A stretch of DNA of 64,000 nt from positions 124,001 to 188,000 of the forward strand of contig JAFSYM010000015.1 of the NCBI GenBank assembly GCA_017450005.1, written 5' to 3'. This document shows positions 8,080 through 17,533 of the stretch, piece after piece. A program made the translations under genes and the position numbers. The DNA comes from Clostridia bacterium. GTDB taxonomy: Bacteria > Bacillota > Clostridia > Oscillospirales > Acutalibacteraceae. The notes below the pieces were generated by a model. The model made no database searches. It was not told the origin of the DNA and saw only the letters and a list, made by a program, of their open reading frames with translations. Every line of letters begins with the position of its first letter. Positions within the stretch are counted from its first letter, which is position 1.

Positions 8080-8121
8080 CAAGGGTTCTTCTTCCGGTAT
8101 TTCCCGGGAAAAGAACCCTTG
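8080..8121. terminator. Bidirectional terminator between convergent genes
   Basis: CAAGGGTTCTT (8080-8090) pairs with AAGAACCCTTG (8111-8121), an 11-base perfect stem with T-rich sequence after each arm. It separates the cytidylyltransferase gene from the oppositely oriented ABC-F gene. Confidence 0.85.
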
Positions 8122-8141
8122 TTTCTGTCTGTAACAGGCAA

Positions 8142-9737
8142 TCAGTTTGTCTGCATTTGTTCTTCGATGTATTCATCGAATGTGATAACCTTGTCGTAAA
8201 AATGACCTGACGTAATATCTATGATACGGTTGGCGATCGTCTGCACAAACTGGTGATCGTGCGACGTGAACAGTACGGTCTCCGGGAAGCGGATGACGCC
8301 GTCGTTGAGCGAGGCGATCGACTCGAGGTCAAGATGGTTCGTCGGCTCGTCCAGAAGCAGCACGTTTGCGCCGGAAAGCATCATCTTGCACAGCATGCAG
8401 CGCACACGCTCACCGCCGGAAAGCACCTTCGCCTGCTTGGTCGCTTCCTCGCCGGAGAAGAGCATCCGCCCCAGCCAGCTGCGCACGTCCGACTCAAAGA
8501 TCAGATTGGAATAGCGGCGTATCCAGTCGATCAGGCTGTCCTCGCATCCGTCGAAGAAAGACGAATTGTCGCTCGGCAGGTACGCCTGCGATGTTGTGAC
8601 GCCCCACTTAAAAGTACCTGCATCCGGTTCCATCTCGCCCATCAGTATTTGGAAAAGCGTCGTCTTGGCCAGAGAATCCGTGCCGACAAACGCCACTTTG
8701 TCATGCGGGCGAATCACAAAGCTGATATTGTCGAGAACCTTGCGTTCGCCGATGGTCTTGGAAATACCCGACACGGTCAGAACCTCGTTGCCGATCTCCC
8801 GATCCGGCTTGAACGCAACATACGGGAAACGGCGCGACGATACGGGAATGTCCTCGATCACCAGACTGTCCAGCAGCTTCTTGCGGCTGGTCGCCTGCTT
8901 GGATTTGGACGCATTGGCGCTGAAGCGCGCAATAAACTCCTGCAGCTCCTTCGCCTTGGCCTCCGCTTTCTTGTTCTGTTCCTTGAGCTGGCGCTGCGCC
9001 ATCTGTGTATACTCGTACCAGAAATCATAGTTGCCGACGTACATCGTGACCTTGCCGTAGTCGATATCCACGGTGTGTGTGCAGACCTTATTCAGAAAAT
9101 GACGGTCATGGGAAACGACAATCACCGTGCTTTCAATGTCGATCAGAAACTCCTCGAGCCACGCGATTGCGGACAGATCGAGATGGTTGGTCGGCTCGTC
9201 CATCAGAAGAATATCGGGATTGCCGAACAGCGCCTGCGCCAGAAGCACCTTGACCTTGATCTCATTGGGCACCTCGGACATCTGCATGTTGTGATACTGA
9301 TTCGTAACGCCCAGACCGTTGAGCAGAATCTCCGCGTCGCTCTCGGCGCTCCATCCGCCCATCTCAGCAAACTCCTCCTCAAGCTCGCTGACACGGATGC
9401 CGTCCTCCTCGGAAAAGTCTTCCTTGAGATAGATGGCCTCCTTTTCGTCCATAACCTCGCACAGGTGTGCATTGCCCATCAGCACCGTGCGAATCACGTC
9501 GTAGGCGTCGAATGCAAAGTGATCCTGACGCAGCACGGAAATACGCTCGCCGGGTGTGACAATAACTTGACCCTTCTGCGGTTCGATTTCACCGGATAAG
9601 ATTTTCAGAAACGTAGACTTGCCGGCGCCGTTGGCTCCGATCAGACCATAGCAATTCCCTTTGGTAAACTTGACGTCCACACCCTTGAATAGCTCCCGTC
9701 CGCCGTACTGCAATCCGACGTTGACTGTACTGATCAT
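8142..9737 (-). CDS. ABC-F family ATPase (YkpA/YbiT type)
   Basis: The 531-residue product has two ABC ATPase domains and no membrane segment, which defines the ABC-F family of ribosome-associated translation factors. Domain 1 has Walker A GANGAGKST (about residues 34-42), a degenerate signature and LLMDEPTNHLD; domain 2 has a divergent Walker A region (VGTDSLAKTT instead of GxNGxGKST, about residue 350), LSGGER and LLLDEPTNHLD. The charged inter-domain linker is rich in Lys/Gln/Glu. Length and the MISTVNVGL start resemble YkpA/YbiT. ATG 9737 is preferred over an upstream TTG because AAGGGG lies nine bases before it. A ribosome-protection or housekeeping role is possible. Confidence 0.9.
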   Translation of the reverse strand: MISTVNVGLQYGGRELFKGVDVKFTKGNCYGLIGANGAGKSTFLKILSGEIEPQKGQVIVTPGERISVLRQDHFAFDAYDVIRTVLMGNAHLCEVMDEKEAIYLKEDFSEEDGIRVSELEEEFAEMGGWSAESDAEILLNGLGVTNQYHNMQMSEVPNEIKVKVLLAQALFGNPDILLMDEPTNHLDLSAIAWLEEFLIDIESTVIVVSHDRHFLNKVCTHTVDIDYGKVTMYVGNYDFWYEYTQMAQRQLKEQNKKAEAKAKELQEFIARFSANASKSKQATSRKKLLDSLVIEDIPVSSRRFPYVAFKPDREIGNEVLTVSGISKTIGERKVLDNISFVIRPHDKVAFVGTDSLAKTTLFQILMGEMEPDAGTFKWGVTTSQAYLPSDNSSFFDGCEDSLIDWIRRYSNLIFESDVRSWLGRMLFSGEEATKQAKVLSGGERVRCMLCKMMLSGANVLLLDEPTNHLDLESIASLNDGVIRFPETVLFTSHDHQFVQTIANRIIDITSGHFYDKVITFDEYIEEQMQTN

Positions 9738-9775
9738 TCCGTACAACCCCTTACATGTAATTCTAAATTCATATC

Positions 9776-9804
9776 ATTATAGCCGATTATCCGGCAGAAT
9801 GCAA
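9776..9804 (-). promoter_or_regulatory. Promoter for the ABC-F gene
   Basis: On the minus strand, TTGCAT (9804-9799), a 17-base spacer and TATAAT (9781-9776) stand about 40 bases before ATG 9737. Confidence 0.8.
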
Positions 9805-9816
9805 CCGGTTTGCCTG

Positions 9817-11586
9817 TCAGTCGGCAAACTGGCTGTTGTAGAGTCCGGCGTAAAAGCCTTCTTTTTGCAAAAGCTCAGAATGCGTACCGGACTCGACGAC
9901 GTGTCCGTCCCGCATGACGAGAATCAGATCCGCTTCCCGAACCGTACTGAGCCGATGCGCCACGATAAACGTAGTGCGGCCAGTCATCATGGCATGAAAA
10001 GCCTGCTGGATATGCGACTCGGTTCGTGTATCAATAGAGGAAGTCGCTTCGTCGAGAATCAGCATCGGCGGCAGACACAGCATGATGCGCGCGATGCATA
10101 AAAGCTGTTTCTGCCCTTGCGAAAGACTGCCGCCGTCCTCTCCGAGAACCGTGTCATACCCCTGCGGCAGTCGGCAGATGAAGCTGTGCGCATGCGCAGC
10201 CTTGCATGCGGCAACAATATCTTCCTGCGTCGCGTCCGGACGGCCGAGTGTAAGGTTCTCGCGCACGGTCGCATTCTTAAGCCAGGTGTCCTGCAGCACC
10301 ATACCGTATGCAGCGCGCAGGCTCCGGCGCGTCACATGGCGCACGTCCTCGCCCTCCACGCAAATCGAGCCGGCGTTTACATCATAGAAACGCATGAGCA
10401 GATTGATCAGCGTCGTTTTGCCGCAGCCCGTCGGGCCGACAATTGCGATACGCTGACCCGGCTGCACATGCAGATTCAGGTTCTCGATCAACGATTTATC
10501 CGGCGTGTATGAAAACGCGACGTCCGTAATGTCCACACATCCGCGCACATCCGTCAGTTCTTTCGCGTGAAAGTCGTCCGGCGTTTGTGCAGGCTCTTCG
10601 ATCAGCGCAAATATTCGTGCCGCACAAGCCAGCGCATTTTGCAGTTCCGTGACCACACCGCTGATTTCATTGAACGGCTTTGTGTACTGATTGGCATAGC
10701 TTAGGAATGCGGCCAGGCTGCCGACCGTGAACGGCACGGCCGTCCCCGCTGTCGCAATGCAGATCAGCGCCCCTGCAAGCGCCACACAGGCATAGACAAC
10801 ATTGTTGACAAACCGCGTCGACGGGTTCGTCAGCGACGAAAAGAAGATTGCCTTTAAGGACGTTTTCCGCAGTCTCTCATTGACCTCGTCAAAGCGGTCG
10901 CCGACGTTCTGCTCCTGTCCGAATGCCTTGACTGTCTTCTGATTGGTCAGCGTTTCGTCAATCAGCGCCGTCTGCTCGGCGCGCGTCACACTCTGATCCT
11001 GAAAAAAGCGGTACGTATGTGAGGCGATAAACCGCGTGATAACAAAGCTCAGCGGTGTGAGCGCCACGACGACCGCCGCAATCGTCGGACGGATTGCAAG
11101 CATAAATCCAAGCGTACCGATGATGGTCACAACACCGGTAAACAACTGTGAAAATCCAAGCAACAAACCGTCCGCAAACTGGTCGACGTCGGCAATCACG
11201 CGGCTGACAATCTCGCCGACGGGATGCGCATCCAGATAGGACAGCGGCAAAATCTGCAAATGGCAAAACGCCTCGTCGCGCACGTCGCGCACAACGTGAT
11301 AAGCAATGCGGTTATTGATGGAATTGACGAGCCACTGCGATACTGCCGTGCAGCCGATAACGACGGCAATCCGCAGAAGAATCCGCACTACAGCAGTAAA
11401 ATCGACCTGTCCCGCACCAACAATACAATCAATTGCACGGCCGACAAGCACAGGTACATACAGCGTCATAGATACCGTCACAGCGGAAAGCAGGACAGAT
11501 AAAGCAATAAGGAACCGGTAGGCACGCAGATACTTCAGAACCTTCTTAACCGTGCCGCGGCCGGCTTTTTCGCGCGTCTTTTTCAT
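9817..11586 (-). CDS. ABC exporter subunit 2 (membrane plus ATPase)
   Basis: The 589-residue half-transporter has six membrane helices (residues about 25-310) and a C-terminal ABC ATPase domain: Walker A GPTGCGKTT (about 383), signature LSQGQ (about 487), Walker B MLILDEATSS (about 508) and the H-loop His. It follows the partner subunit with ATGA overlap, giving a typical heterodimeric exporter of the LmrCD/BmrCD/TM287-288 kind, which moves lipids, peptides or drugs. A basic N-terminal extension precedes the first helix. The substrate is not evident. Catalytic Glu (DEA) is present here, so this looks like the subunit with the competent Walker B site. Confidence 0.92.
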   Translation of the reverse strand: MKKTREKAGRGTVKKVLKYLRAYRFLIALSVLLSAVTVSMTLYVPVLVGRAIDCIVGAGQVDFTAVVRILLRIAVVIGCTAVSQWLVNSINNRIAYHVVRDVRDEAFCHLQILPLSYLDAHPVGEIVSRVIADVDQFADGLLLGFSQLFTGVVTIIGTLGFMLAIRPTIAAVVVALTPLSFVITRFIASHTYRFFQDQSVTRAEQTALIDETLTNQKTVKAFGQEQNVGDRFDEVNERLRKTSLKAIFFSSLTNPSTRFVNNVVYACVALAGALICIATAGTAVPFTVGSLAAFLSYANQYTKPFNEISGVVTELQNALACAARIFALIEEPAQTPDDFHAKELTDVRGCVDITDVAFSYTPDKSLIENLNLHVQPGQRIAIVGPTGCGKTTLINLLMRFYDVNAGSICVEGEDVRHVTRRSLRAAYGMVLQDTWLKNATVRENLTLGRPDATQEDIVAACKAAHAHSFICRLPQGYDTVLGEDGGSLSQGQKQLLCIARIMLCLPPMLILDEATSSIDTRTESHIQQAFHAMMTGRTTFIVAHRLSTVREADLILVMRDGHVVESGTHSELLQKEGFYAGLYNSQFAD

Positions 11587-13304
11587 GCCTCGTCCTCCTT
11601 TCGGAACTGCGAGTCATAAATCTCACGGTACACGCTGCAATCCTGCAAGAGCGCATCGTGTGTCCCGACGCCGACCGCGCGCCCGTCTTCGAGCACGATG
11701 ATCTGATCCGCGTGACGGATGGACGATGTGCGCTGGGAGACGATGAAAACGGTCGGGTGATACGGCAGACTGCGCAGCGCAGTACGCAATGCGGCGTCGG
11801 TTGCAAAGTCGAGCGCAGAAGCGCAGTCGTCAAGAATGAGAATATCCGGCCGGCGCACAAGCGCACGCGCGATCGTCAGCCGCTGCCGCTGTCCGCCGGA
11901 CAGATTGCGGCCGCCCTGCTCGATCCGGCCGTCAAGACCGCCCTTGACCGAGAGCACGTCGCCCGCCTGCGCCGCTGCGGCCGCTTCCTGCAGCGCATCA
12001 TCCGATGCGGACGCATTGCCCCAAAGAAGGTTCTCCCGGATCGTCCCGGAAAACAGCGCGGCCTTCTGCGGGACAACACCGATACGCGCGCGCAACGCAT
12101 TCGTTTCTGTAGCGCGCACATCTGTGCCGTCGACCAAAACCTGTCCGCCGCTGGCTTCGTAAAAGCGGGGAATCAAGTTGCAAAGCGTTGTTTTTCCGCT
12201 GCCGGTACCGCCGATTACACCGACCGTTTCGCCCGGCTTTACGCGCAGATTGATTTCCTGCAGCGCCGGCTCGCCTGTAGCATTGTACCGCATCGTCACA
12301 TCACAGAATTCCACACGGTACGACGGATCGCCATGCGGTAAATCCGGCGTTACGTCCTCCCCTGCCGGAATATCCAGCACGGCGTGAATGCGCCTTGCAC
12401 AGGCAACGGATTTGGTGATCTGGATAATCAGATTCGCGAGCTTGATCAGCTCGACCAGTATCTGCGACATGTAATTGTACAGCGCGACAACCTCGCCCTG
12501 TGTAAGAATCCCGGCTTGCACGCGCACAGAGGAAGTCCGCAAAAGCCCGATTACGGCAAGATTGAGAATCACATACGTTGCAGGATTCATCAGCGCGCTG
12601 ATGCGGCCGACCAATTTCTGCATAGATGTGAGCGCCGTATTCTTCTCCCGGAAGGCGGCGATCTCGCTCTCCTGCTTGCCGAACGCACGCAGCACACGAA
12701 CGCCGCTGAGTGTTTCCCGCGTGGACGATAAAACGCCGTCAAGGTGTTCCTGCGTCTTTCTGTAAAGCGGGATACTGACAAGCATGATCCCGAACACGAC
12801 GACGGACAACGCGGGAATCACGCCGACAAACCAAAGCGCGGCATGCTTGTCGATCGTGAACGCCATAATCATGGCGCCGAACACGACAAAGGGCGAACGC
12901 AGCAGCAGACGCAGCGTCAGATTGAGCCCGGTCTGCATCTGATTCATGTCGGACGTCATGCGCGTGATGAGCGTGGAAATCCCGGTCTCGTCGAGCGTTT
13001 TGTAGGAGAACCGCTGAATATGACGGAACAGAGCAGAGCGCAGCTTTGCAGAAAAGCCGACAGACGCCTTTGCCGCAAAGTACTGTGCCGATACGGAAAA
13101 CAGCAGGCCGACCAGACCCAGTGCAACCAGCACCAGGCTTAACTGAACGGCTGTTTTCTTGTCCGCACCGCCGACGCCGCGGTCGATGATCGCCGCTACC
13201 ACAAGCGGCACGATCAGCTCAAGCGTTGCTTCCAGCAGCTTGAACAAAGGACTGAGCACGCTCTCCCGGCGGTAGCCTTTAAGATAGGTCAATAGACTGC
13301 GCAT
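11583..13304 (-). CDS. ABC exporter subunit 1 (membrane plus ATPase)
   Basis: The 573-residue half-transporter has six membrane helices followed by an ABC ATPase: Walker A GGTGSGKTT (about residue 362), signature LSGGQ (about 463) and Walker B ILILDDCASALD. The residue after the Walker B Asp is Asp rather than the catalytic Glu, so one composite ATP site is expected to be degenerate, as in heterodimeric exporters. ATG 13304 is chosen because CGGAGG is six bases upstream; an earlier in-frame start lacks such a site. It overlaps subunit 2 by ATGA. The two genes form an operon from the promoter at about 13331-13359. Confidence 0.92.
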   Translation of the reverse strand: MRSLLTYLKGYRRESVLSPLFKLLEATLELIVPLVVAAIIDRGVGGADKKTAVQLSLVLVALGLVGLLFSVSAQYFAAKASVGFSAKLRSALFRHIQRFSYKTLDETGISTLITRMTSDMNQMQTGLNLTLRLLLRSPFVVFGAMIMAFTIDKHAALWFVGVIPALSVVVFGIMLVSIPLYRKTQEHLDGVLSSTRETLSGVRVLRAFGKQESEIAAFREKNTALTSMQKLVGRISALMNPATYVILNLAVIGLLRTSSVRVQAGILTQGEVVALYNYMSQILVELIKLANLIIQITKSVACARRIHAVLDIPAGEDVTPDLPHGDPSYRVEFCDVTMRYNATGEPALQEINLRVKPGETVGVIGGTGSGKTTLCNLIPRFYEASGGQVLVDGTDVRATETNALRARIGVVPQKAALFSGTIRENLLWGNASASDDALQEAAAAAQAGDVLSVKGGLDGRIEQGGRNLSGGQRQRLTIARALVRRPDILILDDCASALDFATDAALRTALRSLPYHPTVFIVSQRTSSIRHADQIIVLEDGRAVGVGTHDALLQDCSVYREIYDSQFRKEDEA

Positions 13305-13330
13305 ATCTGCCTCCGTTTTTTTCTGAGGAC

Positions 13331-13359
13331 AGTATACCACAGCTTTTGAAAAAACTCAA
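13331..13359 (-). promoter_or_regulatory. Promoter for the ABC exporter operon
   Basis: Minus-strand TTGAGT (13359-13354), a 17-base spacer and TATACT (13336-13331) lie 27 bases before ATG 13304. Confidence 0.8.
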
Positions 13360-13422
13360 CGCATACTGTGCGGCGGGGCGGAAAAAATATTTATAATCCG
13401 GCGTTCAACGCGTCGAAACGCC

Positions 13423-13451
13423 TTGACATCCGTCGGGAATTGGCATATAAT
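13423..13451 (+). promoter_or_regulatory. Consensus promoter for the ATP-grasp/asnB operon
   Basis: Perfect TTGACA (13423-13428), 17-base spacer and perfect TATAAT (13446-13451) stand about 50 bases before the first gene. A strong constitutive promoter is expected. Confidence 0.9.
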
Positions 13452-13501
13452 TTTTTGGTAAATCTATACATATATAGTGTATCGGAAAGGAATACGTCAA
13501 A

Positions 13502-14719
13502 ATGGAATTCAAAGAGTACGATTTCATTCCCGTCATTCTCGGCGGCGATATCACAGCATACAGTCTCATCCGCTCCTTCTATGAAGCGTATCAGGTCAAA
13601 AGTCTGGCGGTCAATATGTCGCAGGGCGGCCCGGTCGTGATGAGCGGTCTGTGCGAGAGTTTGTACTACGAAGGACTCGAACGCGAGGACGTGTTGATTC
13701 CGGCGCTTCTGGAAGTGGGCGAAAGATACGGCAAGGGCAAAAAACTGCTGGTGCTCGGCTGCGGCGACTGGTACGTGCGTATCCTGAGCGAAAACAAGGA
13801 CAAGCTGTCCAAATACTACGTGATCCCCTATATCGACCCCGATCTGCTCAATGAGATTGTGCTCAAAGACAAGTTCTACGCCTACATGGAGGAGCTGGGC
13901 ATTCCGTATCCGAAGACATTTGTATACGACTGCAAGAAAAAAACGCCGCTGACGTTTGACTTCGAGTACCCGATCATTGCCAAAACCGCCAACAGCGCAC
14001 TGTATCACTACGCCAAATTCCCCGGCAAGAAGAAGGTCTTCTGCTTTGACAACAAGCAGCAGCTTGAGGAAATGCTGCAGAATCTGGCGACGTCGAGCTA
14101 TGACTATAAATTCCTCATCCAGGACCGCATTCCCGGCGACGACACCGGCATGCGCGTGCTGACCTGCTACTGTGACAAGAATTCCGACGTGCGTTTCGCC
14201 GCCTTCGGCCACACGCTGCTCGAAGAGCACACACCCTCCGCGCTCGGCAATCCCTGCGCGATCATCAATGAGGTCAACATGGAGGTCGTCGACCAGGCGC
14301 AGCGTTTCTTAAAACGTGTCGGCTATGTCGGCTACGCCAACTTCGATCTCAAGTACGATCCGCGCGACGGCAAGTACAAATTCTTTGAAATCAACGTCCG
14401 TCTCGGCCGCAGCAACTACTACATCACCGGCAGCGGCTTCAACGCGGTCAAGTATCTGGTGGACGAGTATATTTACGGCAAGCAGTTTGAAGGGTTGACG
14501 GTTGCGGACAACGAGCATCTGTTCACCTTCGTGCCGAAGTACGTGATCAAAAAGTTTGTGCACGACGATGAAATGCGCGCGCGCGCCATGCGCCTGTTCA
14601 AGGAAGGCAAATGGAGCAATCCCATTATCTATAAGCCGGATATGACGCTCAAGCGCTGGGCGTATGTGGCGGCATACGAGCTCAATCAGATCAAGAAGTT
14701 CAACACCTACTGCAAATAA
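13502..14719 (+). CDS. ATP-grasp ligase, D-aspartate ligase-like
   Basis: The 405-residue product is an ATP-grasp carboxylate-amine ligase. The N-terminal opening (FIPVILGGDITAYSLIRSF, residues 8-26) strongly resembles D-aspartate ligases that add D-Asp to the lysine of peptidoglycan precursors; the central and C-terminal parts show ATP-grasp features such as an IAKTANSA lysine region (about 158), an IQDRIPGDD stretch (about 205), and a metal-binding FEINVRLGRSN block (about 295). It has no signal peptide, so it acts in the cytoplasm. AAAGGAATACGTCAA precedes ATG 13502. The next gene is asparagine synthetase, and a D-Asp ligase/amidase pair is an attractive reading. The substrate is not proven. 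Confidence 0.75.
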   Translation: MEFKEYDFIPVILGGDITAYSLIRSFYEAYQVKSLAVNMSQGGPVVMSGLCESLYYEGLEREDVLIPALLEVGERYGKGKKLLVLGCGDWYVRILSENKDKLSKYYVIPYIDPDLLNEIVLKDKFYAYMEELGIPYPKTFVYDCKKKTPLTFDFEYPIIAKTANSALYHYAKFPGKKKVFCFDNKQQLEEMLQNLATSSYDYKFLIQDRIPGDDTGMRVLTCYCDKNSDVRFAAFGHTLLEEHTPSALGNPCAIINEVNMEVVDQAQRFLKRVGYVGYANFDLKYDPRDGKYKFFEINVRLGRSNYYITGSGFNAVKYLVDEYIYGKQFEGLTVADNEHLFTFVPKYVIKKFVHDDEMRARAMRLFKEGKWSNPIIYKPDMTLKRWAYVAAYELNQIKKFNTYCK

Positions 14720-14733
14720 CGGAGGATTCAATT

Positions 14734-16581
14734 ATGTGCGGATTTGTCGGATATATCGACGCAGACATCCCCGTGGCCGATTCCTGTATCCGCAAGATGG
14801 CGGACACAATCGCGCACCGCGGCCCCGACCAGGACGACTACTTCATCACAGACGGTGCGGCGCTCGGATTCCGGAGACTGAGCATCATCGACCTCGAAAA
14901 CGGCAGCCAGCCGATCGAGAATGAAGACGGTTCCCTCGTCCTCGTTTTCAACGGCGAAATCTACAATTTCCAGTCCCTGCGCGAAGAACTGATCGCCAAG
15001 GGGCATGTGTTCAAAACGCACACGGACTCCGAGGTGCTGCTGCACGGTTACGAAGAATACGGCAAGGCGCTGCTGGGCATGCTGCGCGGCATGTACGCGT
15101 TTGTCATCTATGAGAAGGCGACGAACAAGCTGTTCGGAGCGCGCGACATCTTCGGTATAAAGCCCTTCTACTACTATATCAAGGACAGCGTTTTCCTGTT
15201 CGGTAACGAAATCAAGAGTTTTCTCCCGCACCCTGCGTTTGTGCGCGAGCTGAACCGTGAACGAATCCCGGAATATCTGTCGTTCGAGTATATCCCGTGC
15301 CGAGAAACGCTGTTTAAAAACGTGTATAAGCTGCTCGGCGGCGAATGCTTCACCTATGAGAACGGCAATATGCAGATTGAGCGGTACTTCGACTTCAAAT
15401 ACGAAATCGACGAAAGCAAGACAATCGAAGAGTGGGCGGATATCATTGCCGACACGTTCGCAAAATCTACCGCTGCGCACAAAATCTCCGACGTGGAGGT
15501 CGGCTGCTTCCTCTCAAGCGGCGTCGACAGCTCGTATACGGTGCACGAGCTGAACAAGCTGCAGAAGCTCAAGACGTTTTCCATCGGCTATGCCGAGCAG
15601 TCCGAACTGAAATACTCGGAGCTGGAATGCGCACAGGAATTTGCCGCCGTGGAAGGCGTGGAAAACTACTCCATCAAGATCACGGCAGACGACTTTTTTG
15701 ACAGTTTCCCCGACGTGCAGTACCACATGGATGAACCGCTGCCGAATCCCTCCGCCGTGCCGCTGTATCATCTGGCCAAGAATGCCGCGAAGTTCGTCAA
15801 GGTCGTGCTCTCCGGCGAGGGTGCGGACGAACTGTTCGGCGGCTACAACTACTACAAAGAACCGCTGGATTATGCGAAATATATGAAGGTACCGCAGGGT
15901 GTGCGCACGGCGTTGTCGGTCGTCGCGTCCAAGCTGCCGAATTTCCACGGCAAACGCTTCCTTGTGCGCGGCCGCTACCCGATGGAAAAGCGCTACATCC
16001 GCAACAACTACGTGTTCGACTGGCACGAACGCGCCAAATACATGCGCGACAAGGTGCCGCAGATTGATCCGGCGACGTTTACCAAACCCCACTTTGACAA
16101 AGTGCGAGACCTGGACGACGTGACAAAAATGCAGTTTGCCGATCTGAACACATGGCTGCTGTATGATATCCTCCAGAAGGCGGACAAGATGAGCATGGCA
16201 AGCTCGCTGGAGCTGCGCGTGCCGTTCCTTGACCGCGAAATGCTCAAGGTTGCGCTGTCGATTCCTGCCGAGCACCGCGTACACAAGGACAAAACAAAGG
16301 TTGCGCTGCGTCTGGCCGCTTCGCGCGAATTGCCGCCGAAAACCGCCGGTATGCGCAAGCTCGGCTTCCCGACGCCGCTGAACGACTGGCTGCGTCAGGA
16401 CAAATACTACAACATGGTTCGCGAGAAATTTGAAAGCGAAGAGGCCGCCTCGATCTTCAACACGCAGGAGATCCTGCGTCTTCTGGAAGACCATAAAAAC
16501 GGCACGGCCAAGAACATGAAAAAGATCTGGAGCATCTATTCGTTCCTGGTCTGGTACGACGAGTTTTTCGTAAAACGCTGA
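14734..16581 (+). CDS. asnB: Asparagine synthetase B, glutamine-hydrolysing
   Basis: The 615-residue product has the N-terminal class II glutamine amidotransferase domain, with Cys2 as nucleophile (MCGFVGY), the conserved RGPD stretch (about residue 29) and an NGEIYN motif, and the C-terminal synthetase domain with the PP-loop SSGVDSS (about 255-261) and the GEGADELFGGY block (about 360). It makes asparagine, or amidates a related substrate, with ATP and glutamine. It lies 14 bases after the ATP-grasp gene with a CGGAGG site. Cell-wall D-Asp amidation (as described for AsnH of Lactococcus) is a context-based alternative to free asparagine synthesis. Confidence 0.93.
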   Translation: MCGFVGYIDADIPVADSCIRKMADTIAHRGPDQDDYFITDGAALGFRRLSIIDLENGSQPIENEDGSLVLVFNGEIYNFQSLREELIAKGHVFKTHTDSEVLLHGYEEYGKALLGMLRGMYAFVIYEKATNKLFGARDIFGIKPFYYYIKDSVFLFGNEIKSFLPHPAFVRELNRERIPEYLSFEYIPCRETLFKNVYKLLGGECFTYENGNMQIERYFDFKYEIDESKTIEEWADIIADTFAKSTAAHKISDVEVGCFLSSGVDSSYTVHELNKLQKLKTFSIGYAEQSELKYSELECAQEFAAVEGVENYSIKITADDFFDSFPDVQYHMDEPLPNPSAVPLYHLAKNAAKFVKVVLSGEGADELFGGYNYYKEPLDYAKYMKVPQGVRTALSVVASKLPNFHGKRFLVRGRYPMEKRYIRNNYVFDWHERAKYMRDKVPQIDPATFTKPHFDKVRDLDDVTKMQFADLNTWLLYDILQKADKMSMASSLELRVPFLDREMLKVALSIPAEHRVHKDKTKVALRLAASRELPPKTAGMRKLGFPTPLNDWLRQDKYYNMVREKFESEEAASIFNTQEILRLLEDHKNGTAKNMKKIWSIYSFLVWYDEFFVKR

Positions 16582-16582
16582 G

Positions 16583-17533
16583 ATGAAAAAATACAGCATC
16601 ATCACTGTAACGCTCAATCCCTGCATGGACAAGACCGTGCAGGTAGAGCGTTTTGAAACCGGACAGACCAACCGTGTGCTCAGCGCGCGCACAGACGTCG
16701 GCGGAAAAGGCATCAACGTGGCACGCGCGCTGCGCGGATGCGGCGAGTCCTTTGTTGCGACCGGTCTTGTCGCCGGTGTGTACGGACGCAAGATCGTCGA
16801 CTACCTCGAACAGTCGGATATCCAATGCGCCTTTTGCGAGGCGGAAGGCGAAACGCGCGTCAATCTGAAAATCCTCGACGCGCAGACGGGCGTGATGACA
16901 GAGCTGAACGAAATCGGCTTCAACGCCGGCGATGCTTATCAAGATTTCACGAAAACGCTGATGCAGTTTCTGCCGGAAGCCGACGTGCTTGTCCTCTCCG
17001 GCAGCATACCGCCCGACCTTAGCACATCGGTCTACCGCGATCTGACCGTTCTGGCGACCAGTTTCGGCGTGAAAACCATTCTTGATGCGGACGGCGCCTG
17101 TCTGCGGGAAGGAATCGAGGCAAAGCCGTATGCGATCAAGCCCAATCTGCGGGAGCTGGAAACGCTGGTCGGGCACGAACTGACTTCCGACGCGCAGATC
17201 ATTGCGGCGGCACAGGACATCGCCGCACAGGGCGTGAAGCTGGTCTGCGTCTCCATGGGCGAGCACGGCGCAATTTTTGTGCGCGATACGTTTGTCGTGC
17301 AGACGATCCCCTTCCCGATCGAGGTCGGTTCCGCTGCGGCTGCCGGAGACTCGATGGTCGCGATGCTCTCCTATGCTGCGGTTCGCGGCCTGACGCTGCT
17401 TGAAACCGCACGTCTTATGACGGCCGCCGGCACGCTGACCGCATCGCTGCCCGGCACACAGGTCGCCTCTTTTGACGATATCCTCGCGCGTGCCGATGAA
17501 ATAGAAACTGCTATTCCGGAGGAAATGCCATGA
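16583..17533 (+). CDS. PfkB-family sugar kinase (1-phosphofructokinase-like)
   Basis: The 316-residue product is a ribokinase/PfkB-fold kinase of the FruK/LacC group, phosphorylating a sugar phosphate. The N-terminus has TLNPCMDKTVQV and the GGKGINVAR motif (about residues 38-46). Near the C-terminus the usual GAGD anion-hole motif reads AAGDSM (about 255), so the first glycine is replaced by alanine; the catalytic Asp is kept. It begins one base after the asnB stop and its own stop overlaps the ThuA-like gene. Its place in an amino-acid/cell-wall operon is unexplained. No PTS gene is nearby. Confidence 0.85.
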   Translation: MKKYSIITVTLNPCMDKTVQVERFETGQTNRVLSARTDVGGKGINVARALRGCGESFVATGLVAGVYGRKIVDYLEQSDIQCAFCEAEGETRVNLKILDAQTGVMTELNEIGFNAGDAYQDFTKTLMQFLPEADVLVLSGSIPPDLSTSVYRDLTVLATSFGVKTILDADGACLREGIEAKPYAIKPNLRELETLVGHELTSDAQIIAAAQDIAAQGVKLVCVSMGEHGAIFVRDTFVVQTIPFPIEVGSAAAAGDSMVAMLSYAAVRGLTLLETARLMTAAGTLTASLPGTQVASFDDILARADEIETAIPEEMP

